Made by a program: the position numbers and the translations under genes. Of a stretch of 64,000 bases of DNA, positions 38,914-46,329 are shown in pieces (within the stretch, counting starts at the first letter, position 1; each line of letters begins with the position of its first letter). The stretch is from Methylococcales symbiont of Hymedesmia sp. n. MRB-2018 (GTDB taxonomy: Bacteria; Pseudomonadota; Gammaproteobacteria; Methylococcales; Methylomonadaceae): positions 150,386-214,385 of the forward strand of contig QPIN01000063.1 of assembly GCA_003666385.1 (NCBI GenBank). Direction: 5' to 3'. A model generated the notes under the pieces. It was not told the DNA's origin. It saw only the letters and a program-made list of their open reading frames with translations, and ran no database searches.

Positions 38914-39426
38914 TTAATACCAGTGGATAGGGTAACCTTTTTTGCGTTTAATATCTTTTTGTGAAATAACACCATCTTGGTTTTTATCCAGTGCATTAAA
39001 TTGTTTGCGATTGAAGGCATCAAACTCTTCTGGTTCTACCAAATTATCATGATCAATGTCCATTTTACTAATCATAGCTTCAGCTTCTTTTTCTGCAGTA
39101 TGCAATTCTTTTGCGATAGTTTTGTTAATGTCTGCTTCTGAAACACCTTGTTTTCTCATTTCTTTGATCGTTTCAATGAGGTCTTCAGTGATTTCTATAA
39201 CAATTTCACCTGCGGTGATATAACCATCTTGATTAGTATCTAAAGGGTCTTTATTATCAGTGACGGTTTGTTCAATAAATTCTTTATAGTTCACTTTGCT
39301 ATCTGCATTGTCATCCATAGTACTGATGATTTTTTTAACTTTATAGCCAGAATACCCTTGAGCATAAACGCCCACTGATGTAATCAGTAATGCACTGACA
39401 ATTAATGGTTTTGCTAATTTTTTCAT
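38914..39426 (-). CDS. Exported EF-hand calcium-binding protein
   Basis: The 170-residue protein has a signal peptide (KKLAKPLIVSALLITSVGVYA) and four EF-hand-type loops: DDNADSKVNYKEF near 38, DTNQDGYITAGEI near 63, DIDHDNLVEPEEF near 123 and DKNQDGVISQKDI near 145. The third and fourth loops have the best Ca ligands. It probably works as a periplasmic calcium sensor or buffer; the target is unknown. It stands alone between two palindromic elements. Confidence 0.85.
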   Translation of the reverse strand: MKKLAKPLIVSALLITSVGVYAQGYSGYKVKKIISTMDDNADSKVNYKEFIEQTVTDNKDPLDTNQDGYITAGEIVIEITEDLIETIKEMRKQGVSEADINKTIAKELHTAEKEAEAMISKMDIDHDNLVEPEEFDAFNRKQFNALDKNQDGVISQKDIKRKKGYPIHWY

Positions 39427-39545
39427 TATTTCCTCTTTATTTTAGGTTAGAAAAATTTTACTATTTGATATTAATAGCACTCATTTTTTTGTTTCCGCTG
39501 TTAGAATAAAAAAACCACATCTATAAATCAACTTATTTAATTGGA

Positions 39546-39637
39546 TCTATGAATAATTGAATGGGTAAATTCTGTAGAATTAGACAATTCCTTCATTCCA
39601 AAGCAGATGAATAGCTCCGAAACATTTACCCTTACGG
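39546..39637. repeat. Dispersed 90-bp repeat, copy 1 (desaturase left flank)
   Basis: The stretch starting TCTATGAATAATTGAATGGG and ending CATTTACCCTTACGG is repeated in direct orientation at 41584-41673 with about 85-90% identity by eye. It contains an internal inverted pair, GGGTAAAT and ATTTACCC. Together the copies bracket the desaturase and the DUF2782 gene. Confidence 0.65.
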
Positions 39638-39927
39638 TTGATTTAGAGCAGCGTAGAGTGATTCATATTGTAAAGCTTCTGAATGATGCAATGGATAAAG
39701 TTCGGCAACAAGAAAGACAAGAGCATGATGAATTAAAAGGGCATAAATATACCTTTAATTACCCACATATATCGCACAACAAATGTTATTCAACCCCACT
39801 GTTACACAAGCTGTGGATCAGTTTACTATGGATTAGCAGAGTACTTGCGGCAACAAACTATCATTTCAAAGTTAATTTTATTGAGATACCATAGACACCA
39901 TATAATAAAAAATTAAGGAAACGCATT

Positions 39928-41079
39928 TTGACAAATACTATATATCATCAAGTTGATAGGGAACAACTCGCTAAAGATTTAGATGATGTTCGTAAGGAGG
40001 TTTTATCTGATCTCGGAGAAGCTGATTTTCAACATTTAAAAAAGATAGAACGCTGGGGACGATTTTGTACTGTACTAGGTTATGCAACGGCCTGGATCAT
40101 ACCTAACCCTATATCGGTCTATTTTATCAGTCAAGGCAGTGTAACTCGCTGGACTACCATTGCCCATCACATATTACATAGAGGCTACGATAAAATTGAA
40201 GGCTTGCCTAATCACTATACCAGTAAAGGTTTTGCCAAAGGAAAACGACGCTATATAGATTGGTTTGAATGGATGCTACCTGAGGCTTGGGATAAAGAAC
40301 ATAATGAGCTTCATCATTATAATCTAGGAGAACAAGCAGACCCTGACCAAGTGGAATTCAATACAAAATATTTCCGGGCTATAAATATGCCTTTGTGGCT
40401 AAGATATTTTTTACTGGGTTTAATGGCCTGTATCTGGAAGTTTTTTTATTATGCGCCCGTGACATTACGCCATCTTCGTAATAGTAAGGCTAAAAAAGCA
40501 GGTAAAAATATCCCTCCTCTTTCTAAGCTTGATGAATGGAATCCCTTAAAAGCAGAAGGTCAGCAGTTATGGCTAAAATGTTTATTGCCTTATGCATCTA
40601 TTCGTTTTGTATTAATGCCTCTCTTGTTTATTCCCGTAGGGATTATCATGACCGTAGGTGGAATGGTTGCCGCTACGAATGTTTTAATTAATTCTCTATT
40701 AGCCGAAGTCATCTCTAATATCCATACTTTTCTGGTCATTGGCACCAATCATGTTGGTGAAGACTTATATGTTTTTGAAGAAAAAAGCACGAATAAAGGC
40801 GAATATTATTTAAGACAAATTTTGGGTTCAACCAACTTTACCACAGGTACAGACCCTGTAGACTTTGTTCACGGCTGGTTAAATTATCAAATTGAACATC
40901 ATTTATGGCCAGATATTCCATTAAGTCGCTACCAAATAGCTCAACCTAAAGTAAAAGCTGTGTGTGAAAAACATGGTATTCCATACTGTCAGGAACCTGT
41001 ATTCACTCGATTATGGAAAACACTGGATATAATGACAGGAAAAAAGGTGATGTTAAGACCACCAATGGTGAGTGAATAA
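39928..41079 (+). CDS. Membrane fatty acid desaturase
   Basis: This 383-residue di-iron membrane enzyme is of the fatty-acid desaturase superfamily and introduces a double bond into acyl chains. The three histidine boxes are visible: HHILH near 75, HNELHH near 120 and the C-terminal QIEHHLWPDIP near 330. Four hydrophobic segments separate them, e.g. LMPLLFIPVGIIMTVGGMV. The start is TTG at 39928, preceded by AAGGAA about seven bases upstream; no ATG is suitably placed. It lies between two copies of a direct repeat. The acyl substrate and double-bond position cannot be told from sequence. Confidence 0.88.
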   Translation: MTNTIYHQVDREQLAKDLDDVRKEVLSDLGEADFQHLKKIERWGRFCTVLGYATAWIIPNPISVYFISQGSVTRWTTIAHHILHRGYDKIEGLPNHYTSKGFAKGKRRYIDWFEWMLPEAWDKEHNELHHYNLGEQADPDQVEFNTKYFRAINMPLWLRYFLLGLMACIWKFFYYAPVTLRHLRNSKAKKAGKNIPPLSKLDEWNPLKAEGQQLWLKCLLPYASIRFVLMPLLFIPVGIIMTVGGMVAATNVLINSLLAEVISNIHTFLVIGTNHVGEDLYVFEEKSTNKGEYYLRQILGSTNFTTGTDPVDFVHGWLNYQIEHHLWPDIPLSRYQIAQPKVKAVCEKHGIPYCQEPVFTRLWKTLDIMTGKKVMLRPPMVSE

Positions 41080-41151
41080 TACCCTTAAATATAAAAGTAA
41101 CAGGTGTACAGCTTCTATTATCTGTCGCACCTGTTAAACAAGAAGTTTACA

Positions 41152-41490
41152 TCAATCCCACTCAAATATTTTCCACTGATTGATATTATTGTTTTGATCC
41201 ATATCGCTACCTCTAACATCCATATTGCCATCACCATCAGTATCTATCAGGTAATAGGCAGATCCAATAGCAGGTATTATTTTCACCATATAGAGCACAC
41301 CATTTTTTCTAAATTCTTGAATGGTCTTCTTACCTTTACGAATAATAGTGATATCAGGATCTATGGCTTCTCCACTTTGCACGGATGCAGGTAATTCTGG
41401 TGGCTCAGGTACAGGCGATAAATTCTGAGGTTGCTGAGCTAATGTATGAAATGAAATAAGTATCAAACCAAAAGCTAATAACTGTCGCAT
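41152..41490 (-). CDS. Exported DUF2782-family protein
   Basis: The 112-residue protein has a signal peptide (RQLLAFGLILISFHTLA) and the DUF2782 core: PDITIIRKGKKTIQEFRKNGVLYMVKIIPAIGSAYYLIDTDGDG (residues about 45-90). It ends with a Trp-containing motif NINQWKIFEWD. The family occurs in gammaproteobacteria, often beside polA, with no known function. Here it stands convergent to the desaturase. Confidence 0.85.
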   Translation of the reverse strand: MRQLLAFGLILISFHTLAQQPQNLSPVPEPPELPASVQSGEAIDPDITIIRKGKKTIQEFRKNGVLYMVKIIPAIGSAYYLIDTDGDGNMDVRGSDMDQNNNINQWKIFEWD

Positions 41491-41583
41491 GATATTGTCC
41501 TTTAATTATCGGTTTTGTTTGCATAATAATACAGATAGTTTTTATATGCTGATATTTATAAGAAAGCACTACAATAAAAAAGG

Positions 41584-41673
41584 TCTATGAATAATTGAAT
41601 GGGTAAATTCTGTAGAACTAGACAATCCCCCCATTCCCAAGCAGATGAATAGTGCCGAAATATTTACCCTTGC
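41584..41673. repeat. Dispersed 90-bp repeat, copy 2 (desaturase right flank)
   Basis: Direct copy of 39546-39637: TCTATGAATAATTGAATGGG, then GTAGAACTAGACAAT, GCAGATGAATAG and ATTTACCC. It lies downstream of the DUF2782 gene start, about 2 kb from copy 1. Confidence 0.65.
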
Positions 41674-41717
41674 ATTAGGGTTAAACGCCTCTTGGTTTAT
41701 CTAAAGCACCCAAGCAT

Positions 41718-41762
41718 AATTAATTTAACATTTTTACTGGTCTTTTTCCCATATTCGGCGTT
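41718..41762. repeat. Partial copy of palindromic family C
   Basis: AATTAATTTAACATTTTTAC, then TGGTCTTTTTCCCATATTCGGCGTT, is the inverse of 13158-13202 with few mismatches. Only one arm is present, so this is a half-element or remnant. The preceding GCACCCAAGCAT also resembles the left border of the copy at 13034. Confidence 0.6.
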
Positions 41763-41785
41763 GCACCTTCAGCATATATTATGGG

Positions 41786-42376
41786 CTAATTGGTTTCCAT
41801 TAAACCATCTAAAGTGAGTCCACAACTGGGAACAAAATGAGTCATAAAGAAGATAACCTCTTCTTGTTTTGATTTTCCTAGTGTTTCAACTAACTGAACA
41901 GCAGCCATTTCAAATTCTTTATTTCCAGCTTTTAGCTCGGCTTGGCATTTTAAATAGGCTGATATTTTGTCTGCTGCTTTAATGATCAACTCATGTGTTT
42001 CAGGTAAAGCCTTGCTTTGAATTAATATTTTAAAGTCAGCTTGTAATTTATCAGGTAATAAGCTGATTAATTCTATTTCAGCTTGCTGTTCAATTTGATT
42101 ATATGCCTTTGTAATTTCACTGGAATGATATTTAATGGGTGTTGGTAAATCCCCCGTTATAACTTCTGTAATATCATGATACAAAGCTGCTGTTGCTATT
42201 GCATTGGCATCTAACTTCCCCTCAAAATATCTATTTTTAATAAGTGCCAGAGTATGTGCAATGACTGAAACTTCCCAGCTATGTTCCATTACATTTTCTT
42301 CATAGGCATTACGTTTTAAGCCCCAACGCTTAATCCAGCGTAGTCGAGATAGATAGGCGTAAAAACTACTTTTCAT
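41786..42376 (-). CDS. yfbR: HD-domain 5'-deoxynucleotidase, YfbR type
   Basis: YfbR dephosphorylates deoxyribonucleoside 5'-monophosphates and takes part in nucleotide salvage. The 196-residue protein has the HD metal ligands: His in NVMEHSWEVSVIAH near 31, the HD pair in AALYHDITEVITGDLPTPIKY near 67, and Asp in IKAADKISAYLKCQ near 135. The N-terminal SRLRWIKRWGLKRN motif is characteristic of the YfbR group. Confidence 0.9.
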   Translation of the reverse strand: MKSSFYAYLSRLRWIKRWGLKRNAYEENVMEHSWEVSVIAHTLALIKNRYFEGKLDANAIATAALYHDITEVITGDLPTPIKYHSSEITKAYNQIEQQAEIELISLLPDKLQADFKILIQSKALPETHELIIKAADKISAYLKCQAELKAGNKEFEMAAVQLVETLGKSKQEEVIFFMTHFVPSCGLTLDGLMETN

Positions 42377-42434
42377 TTATTAATACCTGTTAGCATGGAA
42401 AACGGGATTTATCCTAATATTGCTGGAGAGTCTG

Positions 42435-42518
42435 ATGGAAAAAATAATATTGATACTCTTTATTTTACTAGGTCTTGTTAGCTGTGAAGACGTTCCGGGT
42501 CAATACCGCCATGATTAA
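42435..42518 (+). CDS. Possible 27-residue lipoprotein
   Basis: An ATG preceded by GGAGAG nine bases upstream opens a frame MEKIILILFILLGLVSC followed by EDVPGQYRHD and TAA. The first 17 residues are a textbook lipoprotein signal with lipobox LVSC, leaving an 11-residue mature peptide. It could be a very small lipoprotein (compare entericidin-sized proteins) or the surviving 5' end of a longer gene. Unrecognised. Confidence 0.4.
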   Translation: MEKIILILFILLGLVSCEDVPGQYRHD

Positions 42519-42590
42519 AAACATCATAAAAAACTTTAGTTATAAGTAAGCCTAGGTATAGAATTAGCAAGACCTAATGGCTTAGTTTTA

Positions 42591-42616
42591 AACCATTATT
42601 CTTGAAAATGGTATTA
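42591..42616. repeat. REP-like short palindrome, copy 4 (inverse orientation)
   Basis: AACCATTATTCTTGAAAATGGTATTA is the inverse of TAATACCATTTTCAAGAAT seen at 30791. Its end supplies the TAA stop of the downstream-oriented lipoprotein gene (stop at 42614-42616). Confidence 0.55.
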
Positions 42617-43024
42617 TTTTCTATTAAATAAAATAGGTGCTTTGGCTGTTTTTTGTAAACAAAAATAGGCTGCCTCGTCAAAACTCATTTTTAATGATTG
42701 AGTGTTCTTTTTCTCGACCAAAAATTTTTCAGCTTCTACTTCTGTTAAATTTCTCATGATCCTGGTTGCAATGCATAAACAGGATTTTTGAAAACGTTTT
42801 TTATCTTCTTTTTTATTCACTGAGTTTTTAAGTTCACGAGCAACACATTGGTCTGCAAACTTATGTTCAAAGGTATGTTTTTTTAAACTACCTATATTTG
42901 AATGTGAATGATCAAATTTTATTTCTGGCTTATCTTCAGAACAAGCGGTTAATAAAGATGACATTACTAAACTTGTTAATACGAGAAAAATAAAATTTTT
43001 GACTTTCTTGTTAAGCTTTTTCAT
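42614..43024 (-). CDS. Hypothetical lipoprotein with conserved cysteines
   Basis: The 136-residue protein has a basic N-terminus, a hydrophobic signal and lipobox LLTAC near residue 28, so it is probably anchored in the outer membrane facing the periplasm. The mature part has further Cys residues in DQCVARE, KSCLCIATR and AYFCLQK, which could form two disulfides. I do not recognise the family. The stop codon lies within a REP-like palindrome. Confidence 0.7.
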   Translation of the reverse strand: MKKLNKKVKNFIFLVLTSLVMSSLLTACSEDKPEIKFDHSHSNIGSLKKHTFEHKFADQCVARELKNSVNKKEDKKRFQKSCLCIATRIMRNLTEVEAEKFLVEKKNTQSLKMSFDEAAYFCLQKTAKAPILFNRK

Positions 43025-43468
43025 TGGTTTAATTGTTATGTTGATTAGCCACTAAGATAAGCAACTGTATCATTTTATGTGTTCATATTCTACTATGCTG
43101 AGGTCTCTAATAATAAGGTTGTTGATATGATTTACTTACTTGGTGGAAAACTAAAATTTAATGACTCAACATAGACCCAAAAGCTTCTTGTCTCAAAAGT
43201 TTGATAAAAAAGCCAATAAAACAAGAAAAAACCAGCATTCAAAATGATTCTTTTTATTATTTGAGATAATTTTATTTTTTCTGTCTCAAAAAATATCTGT
43301 TTATGGATACGAACTAGCTACAATAGCTTTTGGATGTGTGGAGGTTGGATAAAGGGAGTATTTTTTGCTTTGAGGTATGGTTGTATCCTTGTGTTCTATT
43401 TGACACATCCTTGTGTCAAGAGAACTCACTTTATTAAGTGAGGAGTATTTTTCTTTTAGGACTATTTA
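43025..43468. other. 444-base gap with repeat remnant and hairpins
   Basis: No credible gene is seen. ATGCTGAGGTCTC at 43095-43107 is the right-end motif of family A, apparently a remnant. Downstream are three small inverted repeats: TTGACACATCCTTGTGTCAA near 43409, CTCACTTTATTAAGTGAG near 43426, and TTCTTTTAGG with CCTAAAAGAA spanning 43451-43486, the last overlapping the end of the cold-shock gene and possibly its terminator. Confidence 0.5.
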
Positions 43469-43783
43469 TCACGCACCTAAAAGAATGACCGCTGCCGCTA
43501 CCCCCGCGACACCAATTGAAGAAAGTGCAATCCAAATCCATGTATTACTTTTTTTGGAAAGGTTCTTTTCACCGTCAATATAAGCATTCACTGCTTTTGT
43601 TTTGCCATCATCTGTTTCTTCAATTTGATAAAAAATGGTATCACCACGATGTGGGCGTCTAGCTCCCTCACCTAATGCAGAAATATGAATAAAAACATCA
43701 TCACTGTCATCGTCAGGTTTTATAAAACCAAAACCACGGTCGTCTTTCCATGTTTTTAAAAAGCCTTTATTTTTTTCTTCCAT
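43469..43783 (-). CDS. Cold-shock-domain protein with C-terminal membrane helix
   Basis: The 104 residues comprise a cold-shock domain (GFLKTWKDDRGFGFIKPDDD, with RNP1-like RGFGFIKP and RNP2-like DVFIHISAL, residues about 7-68) followed by a single hydrophobic helix (TWIWIALSSIGVAGVAAAVILLGA) to the end. Such domains bind single-stranded RNA or DNA. Longer relatives carry a multi-span DUF1294 region after the domain; this protein keeps one helix and may be tethered to the membrane. It is monocistronic. Confidence 0.85.
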   Translation of the reverse strand: MEEKNKGFLKTWKDDRGFGFIKPDDDSDDVFIHISALGEGARRPHRGDTIFYQIEETDDGKTKAVNAYIDGEKNLSKKSNTWIWIALSSIGVAGVAAAVILLGA

Positions 43784-44172
43784 ATTTAACTGTCCTCTCT
43801 TGTTTATATTGCTTGGTATTAATGCTTAAAATCATTGTTTTTCAAGTGCGATGATTTCTGCAATGTATTGTTAATTGTAAGGTTTGTAGTTCTGCTTGAA
43901 AGTACATGTATAACTGAGTTTTAATCATTTTGGCATACTACAAAAGGATGAACACTCTTAATCCATTAATGATGAGTGTTATGAGGGGCAAAGTTTTATT
44001 ATTTTTCTTGAATAGGTACAAAAAACTTTGCTTGAGTTCCCATGCGGAGTACGGGAACAACATCTTATTGTGATCAAATCAAAATCAATTGATGCAATGA
44101 ATTATAAAATACTTATGAAGTAGCACATTATAGAAAGTATATATCTATAATGTAGCATTCAAATAAAAGTAT
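43784..44172. other. 389-base gap with a hairpin
   Basis: No gene is supported. ACATTATAGA at 44126-44135 pairs exactly with TCTATAATGT at 44145-44154, just downstream of the 44173 gene's stop on the minus strand, but lacks a T tract. The upstream promoter of the cold-shock gene should lie near 43790-43900. Confidence 0.4.
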
Positions 44173-44535
44173 TTACTCTTTATCAATAACAGCTTCACCA
44201 TCAATCACTAGTTTAGAAATCCCCCCTAAACTTGCTTGTAGTGTACATGTTGCTAATTTGTAGCTGTCTTCTTTTTCACCTTTCCATTCGAGTGTTAAAT
44301 AGGTTGCATGATCGGAGTCGGTTCTTGATACCAGAGAAGTCGGGCTTGTACCTGTATGTTTTTTTATTAATTTAGGGCATTTTTGGGTAGCCATATTTTG
44401 CATGGCTGCAACGGCTCTTATCATTGCAGCACTTTCTTTTTGTTCTTCAGTTTGGTTGTCATTTGTTCCTACCATAATAAAACCAACAGCAAATAATCCG
44501 GCAACTGCAATTATCAATTTTTGTGTTTCACCCAT
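44173..44535 (-). CDS. Hypothetical membrane-anchored protein
   Basis: The 120-residue protein has one N-terminal membrane helix (LIIAVAGLFAVGFIMVG, residues about 7-24) and a soluble remainder with two cysteines (near 53 and 97) that could pair outside the cytoplasm. A beta-rich stretch, HATYLTLEWKGEKEDSYKLATCTLQ, follows. No family is recognised. It is preceded by a GGAGAG-type ribosome-binding site, which supports the start. Confidence 0.65.
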   Translation of the reverse strand: MGETQKLIIAVAGLFAVGFIMVGTNDNQTEEQKESAAMIRAVAAMQNMATQKCPKLIKKHTGTSPTSLVSRTDSDHATYLTLEWKGEKEDSYKLATCTLQASLGGISKLVIDGEAVIDKE

Positions 44536-44639
44536 CTTACTCTCCAGTTATTGTATGTTTTCTTATTTCTATCTATTGAAAAGATAGTTTATCAAAAAAA
44601 CAGAGGCACCGCTTGTCTATCCAGTACAAACAAAAAAAT

Positions 44640-44840
44640 AATCTAGTTCCTCTGGAAAATAAACCAATAGATGTATTTATTGTTTGGGTAATATCTGGAT
44701 TCATTTGAGCGACCATTACAGTAGGAGTAAAATACATACTAGTGCCTGAATACTCAAAACCCATGGCTACAAAAGCAGTAATAGGAAAAATGATGGTGAG
44801 AAATTGATCAGTAAGAATGGCTAGCGAAACATAGCAAGAC
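44640..44840 (-). pseudogene. Fragment of a formate/nitrite channel (FNT family)
   Basis: One minus-strand frame reads LAILTDQFLTIIFPITAFVA followed by MGFEYSGTSMYFTPTVMVAQ. The pattern FPI-AFVA-GFE-S--NMYF-P is the best conserved part of FocA/NirC channels. The frame loses resemblance after about 60 residues and there is no start codon or N-terminal half, so this is a decayed relic of a transporter of roughly 270 residues. Confidence 0.5.
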
Positions 44841-44924
44841 TGACTTGTTCAATACGCTGGGCAATTTCTTTAAGTTTATATGCAACTACACTAAATTCAC
44901 CCATACATCTCTCTTTAATAATAA

Positions 44925-45461
44925 CTAAAATTCCACCCCCTGTTCAGCCTTAATTCCAGCTGCATAGGCATGTTTAATTTTACACATTTCTGTGACTGTG
45001 TTTGCGACCTCAATGACTTCGGCTGCGGCATTTCGACCAGTTAAAACCAGATGCATCCATCTGGGTTTTTCATGGGTAATAAAACTGGCTATTTCTTGTC
45101 CTGTAATCCAGTTATAGCCACAACAATAATTAATTTCATCCAGTAAGACAAAATCGTAGTTTTGTGACAGCATTTTTTCTTTACTAAATTGCCAGATTTC
45201 ACGACTGGTTTTAATGTCTTGTTCTGGATTCTTGGTATCCCAGGTAAAACCATCGCCTAGGGCATGCCATTCAATATTATCAAAACGTTCGGCTGCTTTT
45301 TGTTCGCCTGTTTGCCACTGGCCTTTAATATATTGAATAACGCAGATTTTCATTCCCCAGCCTGCGGCTCTAAATACCATACCTAATGCACTGGAAGACT
45401 TGCCTTTTCCTTCTCCTGTATGGACTAGGACAATCCCCTGACGACGATCTCTTGTTTTCAT
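44925..45461 (-). CDS. cobO: Corrinoid adenosyltransferase
   Basis: CobO (BtuR) transfers the adenosyl group of ATP to cob(I)alamin or cobyrinic acid diamide, making coenzyme B12. The 178 residues have the modified P-loop VHTGEGKGKSSSALGM near 15-28, GMKICVIQYIKGQW near 38 and the DFVLLDEINYCCGYNW segment near 105-120. It stands alone, with no other cobalamin genes nearby, so it may serve salvage. Confidence 0.95.
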   Translation of the reverse strand: MKTRDRRQGIVLVHTGEGKGKSSSALGMVFRAAGWGMKICVIQYIKGQWQTGEQKAAERFDNIEWHALGDGFTWDTKNPEQDIKTSREIWQFSKEKMLSQNYDFVLLDEINYCCGYNWITGQEIASFITHEKPRWMHLVLTGRNAAAEVIEVANTVTEMCKIKHAYAAGIKAEQGVEF

Positions 45462-45689
45462 TGTTAATAATTATTATCATAAAATGGCTATTTTACCCAT
45501 TAAATCAATTGCTTAGAATTGAATTATACTAGGGTAATCAAAAACTCACCCTGTATCAATAACCTTAAGGTAGTGCGATTTTAGGCGAAATTGCAACCAC
45601 ATTAGTGTGCAAAAAGCCGAGGGCTTAGATGTACACGCCCAATCCGTGCTTTTACCCACCCAAAACAACAAAGTTTCGATTACATAAAA

Positions 45690-46100
45690 TCACGGCTTTG
45701 GAGCGAGGGGATAGTGCTTAATATTCGGCTGATAATAAAAATACTTAATTTTATCGTATTTTTGGGCTAAATCTGCTGCGATTTTTGGCGTTTCATCCGT
45801 CGATTCGCTGTCGCATAGCAAAATTAATTCGTCAAAAAATGGCAGGTGTGAGAGTACGGAGGCGTGCAAAAAATCCGCTTCATTATAAAGACGATAAAAA
45901 CCGCTCACGCCTGGGCTGCGTTCATTTTTTCCCCCACCAAAAATTTGTTGTGGGGTTGATTTATAGCGCAGATCTTGTGGAAATTTATGACTATAAAATG
46001 GATAACGGGCAAGGTAACACCAAAGTGCCAAACGCTCATAAAAAAATCGCCGAGGTTTAATTCGCCGATAAACTTTGTCTACGAAAACTGAGAAATTCAA
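45690..46100 (-). pseudogene. Truncated glycosyltransferase-like gene
   Basis: The 136-residue frame has a basic N-terminus and a nucleotide-sugar-type start of a glycosyltransferase fold: VSGFYRLYNEADFLHASV, then FDELILLCDSESTDETPKIA (residues about 65-115), in which DSESTDET matches the family-2 D-x-S-x-D-x-T pattern. It stops at about half the length of such enzymes and no continuation is visible in other frames downstream to 45560. I take it as a 3'-truncated gene. Confidence 0.5.
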
Positions 46101-46182
46101 AATTTAACCCTCTTTCCTGCTTTTCCAAAAATCATTTTCTTAATACTTCCATAGGGCGAATTCATTTACTTTCGATTTAAGT

Positions 46183-46216
46183 ATACGTCATTTAACTGAT
46201 GAGTTAAATGACGTAT
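46183..46216. promoter_or_regulatory. Perfect 15-bp palindrome upstream of the urea-locus porin
   Basis: ATACGTCATTTAACT, a GATG loop and AGTTAAATGACGTAT pair perfectly. It lies about 115 bases before the porin start. There is no T tract on the plus strand; on the minus strand it is upstream of the truncated glycosyltransferase. It may be an operator for the porin/urea genes or a small palindromic element. Confidence 0.5.
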
Positions 46217-46329
46217 TGTAGAAAATTTACAACAACGAAACAATAGTCACCAGCCAACATTTGGTCACATTCGACTTAACCGATTGTATCTTTTTACGTT
46301 AAAAACAACTATTGATGGGGACTTATACG

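Noticed and set aside
39607..39894. 95-codon plus-strand frame upstream of the desaturase
   Set aside because: Its start lies inside the 90-bp repeat. The part TLTVDLEQRRVIHIVKLL is faintly like transposase fragments, but I could not support a family or a full gene.
44821..44904. 27-codon minus-strand frame starting MGEFSVVAYKLKEIAQRIEQ
   Set aside because: It has a fair ribosome-binding site but no recognisable feature and overlaps the channel relic; too weak to call.
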